64,000 nucleotides of DNA from Hyphomicrobium_A sp963745205 (GTDB taxonomy: Bacteria; Pseudomonadota; Alphaproteobacteria; Rhizobiales; Hyphomicrobiaceae): contig CAVUWX010000026.1 of the NCBI GenBank assembly GCA_963745205.1, positions 45,393-109,392 on the forward strand, given 5' to 3'. Within the stretch, counting starts at the first letter, position 1. Every line of letters starts with the position of its first letter. Below the pieces are notes generated by a model. That model was not told where the DNA came from. It was given only the letters and a program-made list of their open reading frames with translations, and did not search any database. The position numbers were made by a program, and so were the translations under genes. Positions 54,080 to 61,943 of this stretch are shown piece after piece.

Positions 54080-54937
54080 GGTCAATGAGGCGGCCCTGCC
54101 GCTCGGAGGTGCGCGCGCTCAGCGTCTCGGCGACGACGGCTTTCAATGTCGGCTTGCCGAGGAGGGAACGGCGGCCGTCAGCGGCCAGCAGCCAAGCGTG
54201 CGGAAGCGCACCTGCTTCATTTGCGGAACTTCTCCCGGCTGCAAGGGCAGGCGGTCGTCATCGAGGACGAGAAGTTGGCCGTTGCGCACGATAGTGGGGC
54301 GCCGTGCGGCGAAATAGAGCGGCACCACGTCGAGGCCTTCGCGCGCGATGTAGCGCCAGACGTCGCGCTCGGTCCAGTTGGAGAGCGGGAATACACGCGC
54401 GGTCTCGCCGACGCCGAGACGGCCGTTCAAGAGGTTCCACATCTCGGGCCGTTGACGGCGGGGGTCCCAGCGGTGTCCGGGCGAGCGAAACGAGAACACG
54501 CGCTCCTTGGCGCGCGAGCCTTCCTCGTCGCGCCGGGCGCCGCCGAACGCCGCGTCGAAGCCGTGCTGATCGAGCGCCTGCTTCAGCGGCTGCGTCTTCA
54601 TCACATCCGTATAGATGGACGGCGAGTAGTCGAAGGGGTTGATGCCGCGGGCCAACCCTTCCTCGTTGGTGTGGACGATGAGGTCGAGCCCGAATTCGCG
54701 CACTGTCTTGTCGCGAAACGCGATCATGTCCTTGAACTTCCACGTCGTGTCGATGTGGAGCAGCGGGAACGGCGGCTTCTGCGGAAAGAACGCCTTGCGG
54801 GCGAGGTGCAAAAGCACGGTCGAGTCCTTGCCGATCGAATAGAGCAGCACGGGCTTGCGGAACTGCGCAGCCGCCTCGCGGAAGATGTGGATCGCCTCGG
54901 ATTCGAGCACGTCGAGGTGGGAGAACGCCGCGGTCAT
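54030..54937 (-). pseudogene. cysD: Sulfate adenylyltransferase small subunit, frameshifted as sequenced
   Basis: From ATG 54937 the frame encodes a normal CysD (LYSIGKDSTVLLHLARKAFF PP-loop; RTLGCWPLTAAVPSS) but stops early at 54143. The expected C-terminus (PTLKAVVAETLSARTSERQG to MERKKQEGYF) follows in another frame and ends at 54030. A single missing base near 54158 explains it. Restored length is about 302 aa, the family norm. The start overlaps the cysH stop by four bases. Confidence 0.87.
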
Positions 54938-55785
54938 GCTGCTTCTTCCTGTTTGCCAGGTTCCTGTTTACGAGGCCGATTGTGCAGCCCGCATTCCTTG
55001 CCGTCTTCGTTTTCCCACCACCAGCGTCCGGCTCGGATGTCCTCGCCCGGCAGAACAGCGCGCGTGCACGGCTGGCATCCGATCGAAGGGAAGCCCTTCG
55101 CGTGCAGCGGATTGAGCGGCACCTTATTCTCCGCGACGTAGGCCTCGAGCCGGTCGAGCGTCCAGTCGGCGATGGGGTTGACCTTGACGAGCTTATGGTC
55201 GGCGTCCCATGCGGCAAATGGCACGGCCGCGCGCTCCGCCGATTGATCGCGCCTGAGACCGGTGACCCAGCCGGCCGCGCCGGCGAGCGCGCGCTTCAAC
55301 GGGCGCACCTTGCGCACCTCGCAGCATGCCTTGCGGTTCTCGACCGCGAGCCGGAAGCCGAAGACGCCGTCGCGGGCGACGAGCTCCTCCACTTCCTTAG
55401 CGTCGGGGGCGACGACGTGTATTCGGATGCCGTAGCGCTGCTCGCTCGCTGCGAGCGTCTCGAGCGTCTCTGGGAAATGCCGTCCGGTGTCGAGCGTGAA
55501 CACGTCGATTGCGGCGCCGCTGCCGGCAATCGCGTGCAGGATGGCCTGGTCCTCGAGTCCGAGGCTGGTCGAGAAAGCGATACGGCCCTGGATGGTGCGA
55601 ACGATCTCCAGGAGGCGCGCTTCGAGGGTTGCAAGCCCGGCGAGCCGCTGGTCTAGACCGGCAACGCTCCGCCCTTGGCTCCCCCCTGGGCCGCGCGTAT
55701 CACGGGCCTTGGACGGGGAGCGCAAAACGCTTTTGGCGCCGGACGCCGGTTTGGCGCCGCGCCCGGCTGAGGACTTCGCCGGCAT
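54934..55785 (-). CDS. cysH: Assimilatory phosphoadenylyl/adenylyl-sulfate reductase
   Basis: 283 aa. IAFSTSLGLEDQAILHAIAG and FTLDTGRHFPETLE form the PP-loop region. Cys pairs in RKACCEVRKVRPLKRAL and IGCQPCTRAV are 4Fe-4S ligands typical of APS-type reductases. The first 45 residues are a low-complexity Ala/Lys/Gly extension. It reduces activated sulfate to sulfite. First gene of the intact-order cysH-D-N-TauE operon. Confidence 0.93.
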   Translation of the reverse strand: MPAKSSAGRGAKPASGAKSVLRSPSKARDTRGPGGSQGRSVAGLDQRLAGLATLEARLLEIVRTIQGRIAFSTSLGLEDQAILHAIAGSGAAIDVFTLDTGRHFPETLETLAASEQRYGIRIHVVAPDAKEVEELVARDGVFGFRLAVENRKACCEVRKVRPLKRALAGAAGWVTGLRRDQSAERAAVPFAAWDADHKLVKVNPIADWTLDRLEAYVAENKVPLNPLHAKGFPSIGCQPCTRAVLPGEDIRAGRWWWENEDGKECGLHNRPRKQEPGKQEEAA

Positions 55786-56378
55786 CTGGAATCCCTTGCG
55801 GTTGACAGGGTCAACTTAGTGAAAACAGGTTCCCGCATAAAGCCTATCTCGCAAATAAGAATAGGATCACATTCCTCGGGCGGCCCAGAATAGAAATTTT
55901 TTCCCTGGCCCGAAGTTGTTGGAACGACGTGTTGCTTGCGAGATGGTGATGGTGGGGAGCGCCCCGACCCGCGGTCCGGTAGCGGGCGAGTCATACCAAT
56001 AATCTCCGCAAGCGCCGATCCGGCGGCGACGCAAATCAGTGTGCAGGCAAGTCGTTCTGCCGCGGACGCTAATTGCCTGTGCCAAGGCTCTAATCATCTG
56101 CTTTTCGGCAAGACGTTGGCGAATGTTGGGGACGAATCGGGCAAGGGAATCCTTCATCCATTTCATAGTGTTATCCAACACCATCATGTGGACATCGCGT
56201 GTGAGTCGGGGAGTGGAAGTTGTGGGCCGAATAATGCCGCTGGCGGCACTGCCCACTGATGATATTCTCCGCCCCGCTTCGTGACGGAGCCTGTTTGTGG
56301 GAGAGGGCAATCTACCACGCGCGGGCATGTCAGTTGCGAGGCAGCACATGCAACGTTGAGCAGTAGCGGGGTACCGAG
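55786..56378. other. Intergenic region between cysH and the cold-shock gene, no convincing gene
   Basis: 593 bases of lower GC content. A minus-strand open frame contains MKWMKDSLARFVPNIRQRLA, faintly like the start of DUF1127 small proteins, but the remainder does not fit that family. I do not call a gene. The cysH promoter must lie at the left end. Confidence 0.35.
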
Positions 56379-56972
56379 ATGGGGGATTCCAAGCGTCCCG
56401 ATTTTCCGCAATTCGAGCAACCAATCGAGGGCGTTCGCGACGGCGAAGAGGCCGGAATCGAAGTCTTCGAGGTGGTTGGGTCCATTAAATGGTTCGACGC
56501 ATCAAAGGGTTATGGCTTCATAGTCCCGGACAACGGGCTGGCCGACATCCTTCTTCACGTCACTTGCCTGCGCGCAGGGGGATACCAAACGGCCTACGAG
56601 GGAGCTAGGGTCCACTGCGAGGTGCTGCGACGCCCGAAGGGCATGCAGGCGTTCCGCATCCTCAGCATGGACGAGAGCACGGCAATCCACCCATCGCAGC
56701 TGCCGCAGCGGACGCACGTCATCGTCCAGCCGGAGAGCGACTGGGAGCGGGCGATGGTGAAATGGTTCAACCGGGTACGCGGGTTCGGCTTCCTGACGCG
56801 GGGCGAGGGCACACCGGATGTGTTCGTCCACATGGAGACCTTACGCCGCTTCGGCTTCACCGAGCTGCGCCCGGGCCAGATGGTGCTCGTGCGCTGGGGC
56901 CATGGGTCGAAGGGGTGCATGGCAGCGGAGCTGAGGCCCGACGGTCAGCCGGGGCTGCCGCCGACGCATTGA
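56379..56972 (+). CDS. Double cold-shock-domain protein
   Basis: 197 aa with two CSDs: VGSIKWFDASKGYGFIVPDN (about residues 31-100) and AMVKWFNRVRGFGFLTRGEG (about 125-190), each with RNP1-type aromatics. Twin-CSD proteins are common in Alphaproteobacteria and bind single-stranded nucleic acid. Its stop overlaps the TTG start of the DUF192 gene. Confidence 0.93.
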   Translation: MGDSKRPDFPQFEQPIEGVRDGEEAGIEVFEVVGSIKWFDASKGYGFIVPDNGLADILLHVTCLRAGGYQTAYEGARVHCEVLRRPKGMQAFRILSMDESTAIHPSQLPQRTHVIVQPESDWERAMVKWFNRVRGFGFLTRGEGTPDVFVHMETLRRFGFTELRPGQMVLVRWGHGSKGCMAAELRPDGQPGLPPTH

Positions 56973-57472
56973 CCGCGCGCGAACCGACACAACAGAGAAT
57001 TCCGAGCGGGGCTGTCCTTTGGGCGGCCCCGCTTTTCGCTGTCGCCGCGCTGCTGGTGGTGCTCACCGGGCCGGTCTGTGCCCGCATGCGGGTCGACAAG
57101 CTGTGGCTCGTCATCGGCGCGGGCCAAGAGACGCCGATCGATGTCGAGATGGCGGAGACGCCGAAGGAGAAGGAGCTCGGCCTCATGTTCCGCACCGAGC
57201 TCGCAGACAATCAGGGTATGCTTTTCCCCTACGGCGCGCCGCAGGAGGTGACCATGTGGATGCACAATACGTACATCCCCCTCGACATGGTGTTCATCCG
57301 CGCCGACGGCACCGTGCACCGCATCGAGCAGCGGGCGGAGCCGCTGTCGGATCGGATCATCAGCTCGGAAGGGCAGGTCTCGGCCGTACTCGAGATGGCG
57401 GGCGGCGCTGCCGGGCGTCTGGGGCTGAAACCCGGCGATCGCATACGCCATCCGCTGTTCGGCGCCCGTTGA
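56969..57472 (+). CDS. DUF192 family exported protein
   Basis: 167 aa from a TTG overlapping the upstream stop. A hydrophobic segment (LFAVAALLVVLTGPVCA) is followed by the DUF192 domain: ETPKEKELGLMFRTELADNQ, GMLFPYG and MWMHNTYIPLDMVFI. Function is unknown. It lies directly upstream of tRNA-Pro, an arrangement I recall as common in Hyphomicrobiales. Confidence 0.9.
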   Translation: MTAREPTQQRIPSGAVLWAAPLFAVAALLVVLTGPVCARMRVDKLWLVIGAGQETPIDVEMAETPKEKELGLMFRTELADNQGMLFPYGAPQEVTMWMHNTYIPLDMVFIRADGTVHRIEQRAEPLSDRIISSEGQVSAVLEMAGGAAGRLGLKPGDRIRHPLFGAR

Positions 57473-57549
57473 GGGCGCCGGAGATACGCCGCGGCGGCCA
57501 CCCTTGACCTGAGTTGAGCGAAGCGGCACACAAAGCGGGCCGGTCAAGT

Positions 57550-57626
57550 CGGGGCATAGCTCAGCCTGGTAGAGCACTTGCTTTGGGAGCAAGGGGTCGC
57601 GAGTTCGAATCCCGCTGCCCCGACCA
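57550..57626 (+). tRNA. tRNA-Pro (TGG)
   Basis: A 77-base cloverleaf: acceptor CGGGGCA/TGCCCCG, D-arm GCTCAGCCTGGTAGAGC, anticodon stem CTTGC/GCAAG with loop TTTGGGA (anticodon TGG), T-arm GCGAGTTCGAATCCCGC, and an encoded CCA. It is the presumed integration target of the following island. Confidence 0.97.
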
Positions 57627-57768
57627 ACACTTGGCTCACCTCGATCATCATTCGCTTGATGCGCATGAGCATTCCGCCGACAGCAGCCCGCAGCGACAGC
57701 GGCGCAAGGGTGGAAGCCAGCCGAGGGCGAGCAACGTTACGCGGCACCATCGAAAGTGCAGCGCAAGT

Positions 57769-58551
57769 CTAATGGCCCTCTGTGCCGCCAAACTCGGCGA
57801 GAACTTTGGCGAGTGCGTCTGGCTGCACCTTCACTACGCCAGCAAAGGGTTTGTCGATAACAATGATGATCAGAAGTCCTGAGAAGATGAGTATGGACAG
57901 CAGTCCGGTCATGAGCGTCTGAGCGCGCAAGTTTTGGGTGCCGAAGAAGTAGGTGAACCCGATTGTTAGAGCCGCACCCCAGAAGAGGACCGGCCACAAG
58001 ATCCCCGGAACGGTGCCTTCTGCGGCAACGATCCGCGCACGCCGCTCCTGCGTCACAATATCGAGCTGATGCAAGACTTCGGTCATTAGTGCGCTTTGCT
58101 GCTGAACGAAGGGAAGGAGTGCCGCGTAAACGGCGTCCAATGACTGCCGCGCAGAGTCACTCTCCCCGCCACGTCCCATGGCCGGCCAATCCTCCGAGAC
58201 GGTGGTCTTGAGATACTTGTTCAGAGCTGTTCGAAGGGTAGAGCCGGGCTGATCCCCGATCCCATAGGAGAGCCGATAGATCGTCGCCACCGCGCCAGCT
58301 TCCCGAGCCACTGTGCTTTCTGCGTCGTTGAACTTCTCCCACACAACAATAATTGCGAAGGCAAGCAGGACAGCATAGAGGACGCCAACGACCGCAAATT
58401 TGAATCCGGCAACCTCGTTGTTCGCGCTGAGCTCCTCGAGCGTCACGTACCGGCGCACGAGCTTGGGGCCGATCATCGCCAGTACGGTAGTCAAGCCGAC
58501 GAGGAGCAGGCCCGACAACCAAACCGGCAGGCTCGTGAGAAATGAGATCAT
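57769..58551 (-). CDS. DUF4239 membrane protein (bestrophin-like)
   Basis: 260 aa with two N-terminal and two C-terminal membrane segments enclosing a helical domain (EKFNDAESTVAREAGAVATI; LHQLDIVTQERRARIVAAEG). The pattern is that of DUF4239. Function is unknown; ion-channel-like topology is suggested by the bestrophin relationship. It lies inside the tRNA-Pro island. Confidence 0.85.
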   Translation of the reverse strand: MISFLTSLPVWLSGLLLVGLTTVLAMIGPKLVRRYVTLEELSANNEVAGFKFAVVGVLYAVLLAFAIIVVWEKFNDAESTVAREAGAVATIYRLSYGIGDQPGSTLRTALNKYLKTTVSEDWPAMGRGGESDSARQSLDAVYAALLPFVQQQSALMTEVLHQLDIVTQERRARIVAAEGTVPGILWPVLFWGAALTIGFTYFFGTQNLRAQTLMTGLLSILIFSGLLIIIVIDKPFAGVVKVQPDALAKVLAEFGGTEGH

Positions 58552-58768
58552 GCGGCGATCCGAAGGACTGCGGCTGAATTTGGCGGCTAGGGCCCCGCGA
58601 ATCTAACTGTAGTTGTCTTCTTGGTGTATTCCCTGCTTCCCGGCTATCTGACGCGGTCGGATTGCCTTCACGAATTAATCAATTTGCATGAACGGTGAGT
58701 GATCCGGGCGCCGAGACGCTATGACGAGCACTTTGCGACAATACATGTGCGGCAGGAGGTAACGCGTC

Positions 58769-58942
58769 ATGGCTCAATCAATATCATCCGACAGCAAACG
58801 ACCGATAGCGCTCATTCTCGCGCTTCTAGCGGTCGCTGGCGCGCTCAGCTTTACATTGGCCGCCATCACCACCCTGCATTGGACACCCGGGGCGGCGGCA
58901 TCCCTGTCGCACGCCAGTCCACTCCCATCATTGCGCCTCTAG
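58769..58942 (+). CDS. Small single-span membrane protein (57 aa)
   Basis: AGGAGGTAACGCGTC precedes the ATG, a near-perfect ribosome site. MAQSISSDSKRPIALILALL opens a single hydrophobic helix of about 25 residues, followed by a short Ser/Pro-rich tail. It is too short for usual ORF filters. No homologue is recognised; an island gene. Confidence 0.6.
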   Translation: MAQSISSDSKRPIALILALLAVAGALSFTLAAITTLHWTPGAAASLSHASPLPSLRL

Positions 58943-58973
58943 CCGGCGCCGGGCCGCGCCGTCGAGGTCTGTA

Positions 58974-59618
58974 TCAACTTGGCCTGCGGATCCGTAGGGG
59001 CCCAGGCAATACTCGCTCAGCTTCCACCTCCAACGCAGCCTCGTGTCGTCTCAGGTAGACGAAGCCCCAAACGAGTGCGATCGTCGCAAGAACGAAGATC
59101 GCGAGCGATATTGGACCGACGATTTGATGGAAGGCTCTGCCGAATAGGAATGCGCCCAAGCCAATAACCGATGCCCACACGACCGCACCCGCGGCATTTG
59201 CAAGGAGAAAGCGCGGCCATGGCATTTGATTGACGCCGGCCAGGAAGGCGGCCAGACAGCGCAGGATCGCTACGAAGCGTCCGAAGAAGACGACTTTCGT
59301 ACCATGCCTCATGAACAGGTACTGCCCAAGCTTGATGCGCGCGTCACTGAACCCTAACTGGCGTCCATACAGCAGGAGAAATCGAAAGCCGAGCTGACGA
59401 CCGAGCAGGTAGCCCAGGTTATCGCCGATAACGGCGCCCGCCATGGCCGCGGCGATTACCGCCGCAATGTTGCCGCCTCGATCTCCGGCGTGAACCGATG
59501 CCATGATTAAGACGGTCTCGCCCGGGAGAGGAATTCCCATGCTCTCCAACCCGATCAGGAGCGCGAGCGCCCAGTAGCCGTAGTCGGCGAGGAAGTGGTG
59601 GAGTGCGTGGGAAAGCAT
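58974..59618 (-). CDS. DedA family membrane protein
   Basis: 214 aa with the DedA/SNARE-associated pattern: LIGLESMGIPLPGETVLIMA, GAVIGDNLGYLLGRQLG and VVFFGRFVAILRCLAAFLAG, plus four to five membrane segments. The family flips or helps recycle polyprenyl lipids and supports membrane homeostasis. The C-terminus is short and Arg-rich. Confidence 0.92.
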   Translation of the reverse strand: MLSHALHHFLADYGYWALALLIGLESMGIPLPGETVLIMASVHAGDRGGNIAAVIAAAMAGAVIGDNLGYLLGRQLGFRFLLLYGRQLGFSDARIKLGQYLFMRHGTKVVFFGRFVAILRCLAAFLAGVNQMPWPRFLLANAAGAVVWASVIGLGAFLFGRAFHQIVGPISLAIFVLATIALVWGFVYLRRHEAALEVEAERVLPGPLRIRRPS

Positions 59619-59772
59619 TCCGGCGACTACTCCAGTTTACTAAGGATTATTTACGCCAAATCATGCAGCTACGCTAGTTCACGCAGTGGTGGACGACTGA
59701 GAGCTTTCTTTGATCGCCGACGGAAGGCGAGCGCCACCACCGTTTCGAAGCTTTCGGCTTGAGAGAAGCGTA

Positions 59773-60210
59773 ATGCCGCAGTACGGCGCCAGAACCGGCG
59801 ACGGCCTTTGGGGTGCCTTGCGGTTCTTCCCCAAACTGTTGACGCAATATCTTGTAGGTCAAGTGTTTCTGCTGCCAGGCTGCGCCACGCAGCAGTTCCC
59901 GTTCGATGAATCCGAGCAGCACCTAATAGGTCACCCCCAATCCCAAGTCGGCGAATGTTTGGGGACGCCAACTCGAACACATGACGATGGGTACACTACG
60001 ATATGGACTTACGATGTAGCGCAATCCTCAAGTGGTTCTGCGGAACCTTGTTCTTTGAACGTGATCTTTAAGCAGAAATATGTGAGCAGCGTTACCTCTA
60101 CGGATGTCTCTGGCAATCCGCTGCCTCGAGGTCAGGGATGTTGGACGGTGAACCTGGGTTGGTGTTCGAAAATCGAGCAAGCCCCCGCTGCGGCCGCCGC
60201 CAAACAATAG
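59773..60210 (+). CDS. Putative lipoprotein, unknown function
   Basis: 145 aa from ATG 59773 (GAGAGAAGCG upstream). FLLPGCATQQF at about residues 32-42 is a lipobox, but it is preceded by about 30 residues that are not a classic signal, so the native start may be later (for example TTG before TQYLVGQV). The mature part has a two-Cys pattern (EPCSLNVIFKQKYV; GCWTVNLGWC) seen in small envelope lipoproteins. An island gene. Confidence 0.6.
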   Translation: MPQYGARTGDGLWGALRFFPKLLTQYLVGQVFLLPGCATQQFPFDESEQHLIGHPQSQVGECLGTPTRTHDDGYTTIWTYDVAQSSSGSAEPCSLNVIFKQKYVSSVTSTDVSGNPLPRGQGCWTVNLGWCSKIEQAPAAAAAKQ

Positions 60211-60422
60211 GCCGCCCAGCCCAGCCTCGGTCGCAAGTCGGTGCTCGTTTCGTTTGTGCGGCACAAGCCGTCAACTTGACGTAAGCGCCTGCCGATATGG
60301 TCGCAGCGCTCGCCAGGCACCGAGCATGAAAGCCGGATGAACGGATCGTTCAGACGGAGTTCCGAACGAGGGGCAGAAAACTGCTGCAGGACCAGAACAG
60401 GCTATCGATAAGAGGGGGCCAG

Positions 60423-60863
60423 ATGCTTACCCAACTATCTCCGCGCAGTCTTCTTGTCGTGACCTTGCTGGTCTTTTCTCCGGCCGCGGCGCAAGCAAGA
60501 GGGGGCGCAGTCTCGATCGGGCAGTCGAACCCCGGCACGATAGATATAAACAGGACGATCGACCCTCAGGCCTTTGTGCCTCAAATCGGGGCGACCACCA
60601 CCCCGATGACCACGGGACCGCAGGTGTCAAGTGCCACCGGCGCAGTGTCGTCGCCGCTTCAGCCGAACGCCGGTGCGAATGGGGTCCCGCTCACCGCAAC
60701 CAATTCGGGAGCCATACCCACGAGCATCGGGGGAACGGCGGTTCTGGGTGCTACGGGTCGGGATATGACCGAGTGCATGGCCGCCTGGGACACGAAGACT
60801 CACATCACCAAATCGCGTTGGCGCGAGATATGTAAGAGCACGCTGGTTGAGCCTGCCATCTGA
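60423..60863 (+). CDS. Exported protein of unknown function, Thr/Ser/Gly-rich
   Basis: 146 aa with a signal peptide ending PAAAQARGG and AGGGGG before the ATG. A low-complexity middle (PMTTGPQVSSATGAVSSPLQ) leads to a C-terminal part with two cysteines: MTECMAAWDTKTHITKSRWR, then EICKSTL. No family is recognised. An island gene. Confidence 0.65.
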   Translation: MLTQLSPRSLLVVTLLVFSPAAAQARGGAVSIGQSNPGTIDINRTIDPQAFVPQIGATTTPMTTGPQVSSATGAVSSPLQPNAGANGVPLTATNSGAIPTSIGGTAVLGATGRDMTECMAAWDTKTHITKSRWREICKSTLVEPAI

Positions 60864-60910
60864 GACTGAGATTGCCGCGAACGAGAACTCAATTCGATCT
60901 GGAGGTAATT

Positions 60911-61114
60911 ATGCCCGCTCCGTTTTTCCTGGCTGCGCTTTTCGGCAAGGCGGCTGCGGGAGCTGTCTCAAAGGGGCTCGCCGCCAAGACCTCAGCCCAC
61001 CACGGGCACCGCGCGCTCGTGAAGACGGTTGGCCGCAAGATCGGGGCCAAGCTCCGCGATGAGGCGGTCGAGCGGGCGCTTTTGAGGTCGGAAGAAACTA
61101 GGAAGGAAGAGTAA
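60911..61114 (+). CDS. Small basic protein of unknown function (67 aa)
   Basis: GGAGGTAATT precedes the ATG. The product has a short hydrophobic start (MPAPFFLAALFGKAAAGAVS) and a charged helix ending SEETRKEE. No family is recognised. It is 47 bases after the preceding gene and probably co-transcribed with it. Confidence 0.55.
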   Translation: MPAPFFLAALFGKAAAGAVSKGLAAKTSAHHGHRALVKTVGRKIGAKLRDEAVERALLRSEETRKEE

Positions 61115-61485
61115 GTAGCACCGCCACGTGTGATGTAGTCGGAAAGCTCATGTCGTGCTGACGACAGCGGCCACGCCTGGGCGACGCGAATCCCCGCGCA
61201 GCTTATCCTCTGACATCTCAGTAGGTACGTCTTGATTGGGGCCTGGCAGCGGAGCGGATCGCGTCGGAACTTCCTGCGGAAGGCCTTGAGCTGCTAGCGC
61301 ATGATGCACTTGGTGGCATATCAGGGTCGAGGGTGCGCCGGCGCTTCGCCATCTTGGCCTTCGCTTCTCATCGGTGTGAAGGACGGACGCTGGGTTTTAC
61401 AATTCGATGCGTGCTGCGCCGACCTTCAGAGCCGTTGCGAATCCTTTCCTTGGCCCCTACAACGGCTTGGCTGAGGTCGGCTTAA
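61115..61485. other. Island tail, no gene seen
   Basis: 371 bases between the last island ORF and the duplicated tRNA end. I found no coherent reading frame and no recognisable integrase fragment. Confidence 0.4.
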
Positions 61486-61531
61486 TTTGGGAGCAAGGGG
61501 GTCGCGAGTTCGAATTCCGCTGCCCCGACCA
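61486..61531 (+). repeat. Duplicated 3' end of tRNA-Pro (att-site remnant)
   Basis: 46 bases matching the anticodon-loop-to-CCA part of the tRNA-Pro at 57550, beginning TTTGGGAGCAAGGGG and ending GCTGCCCCGACCA, with one extra G and a C-to-T change in the T-arm. It has no 5' half and is not a functional tRNA. Confidence 0.88.
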
Positions 61532-61567
61532 TCGAGAACCGAACGCTTCGATGAAAGTGATCTTGAG

Positions 61568-61873
61568 ATGATCGCGCGCATCTTTAAGCCGGCCCGCACG
61601 GCGATGCAGTCGGGGGAAGCCCGCACCAAGGATTGGGTGCTGGAGTTCGCTCCCGCAAGCCCGCGCGAGATCGACCCGTTGATGGGATGGACGAGTTCGC
61701 GTGACATGAAGGCCGAGGTCGAGCTCGCCTTCGACACTAAGGAGGAGGCGATCGCGTACGCCGAGCGCGAAGGACTCGCCTACCAGGTGTTTGAGCCGCT
61801 GCCGCGTCGGCAGATCCGCAAGTCCTACGCCGACAACTTCAAATACGGGCGCATCGGCAGCTGGACGCATTGA
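61568..61873 (+). CDS. ETC complex I subunit (NDUFS4-like) family protein
   Basis: 101 aa from MIARIFKPARTAMQSGEART. It has WVLEFAPASPREIDPLMGW, AYAEREGLAYQVFEP and KSYADNFKYGRIGSWTH, the NDUFS4 signature. It is an accessory subunit of NADH:ubiquinone oxidoreductase. It normally follows tRNA-Pro directly in relatives; the island now separates them. Confidence 0.92.
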   Translation: MIARIFKPARTAMQSGEARTKDWVLEFAPASPREIDPLMGWTSSRDMKAEVELAFDTKEEAIAYAEREGLAYQVFEPLPRRQIRKSYADNFKYGRIGSWTH

Positions 61874-61943
61874 CGCCAAGCAGCTCGTTGTGCCGCTGGT
61901 TGCGGCGCTGCAGGTAAGCCCGCCGGCCAGCAGCGGCCGATCG

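Larger units (their letters stand above)
57627..61531. mobile_element. Genomic island in tRNA-Pro, integrase lost
   Basis: The intact tRNA-Pro 3' end (57582-57626) is repeated at 61486-61531 with one inserted G and one C-to-T change, flanking about 3.9 kb. The DNA between is less GC-rich than the surroundings and carries only small or membrane-protein genes. No integrase or transposase is recognisable, so it is a decayed or cargo-only remnant. Confidence 0.75.

Noticed and set aside
55867..56424. Minus-strand ORF with an NIRQRLAEKQMIRAL segment, faintly DUF1127-like
   Set aside because: Only about 20 residues fit; the rest does not match the family in any frame.
59674..59922. Minus-strand ORF opposite the lipoprotein start
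   Set aside because: Antisense to a better supported plus-strand gene; no family recognised and no ribosome site.
57627..61531. Search for an integrase, transposase or phage gene within the tRNA-Pro island
   Set aside because: None of the reading frames shows a recombinase motif; the island call rests on the duplicated tRNA end alone.
61486..61531. A second tRNA-Pro gene
   Set aside because: Only the 3' half is present, with an insertion, and no D-arm or 5' acceptor strand.
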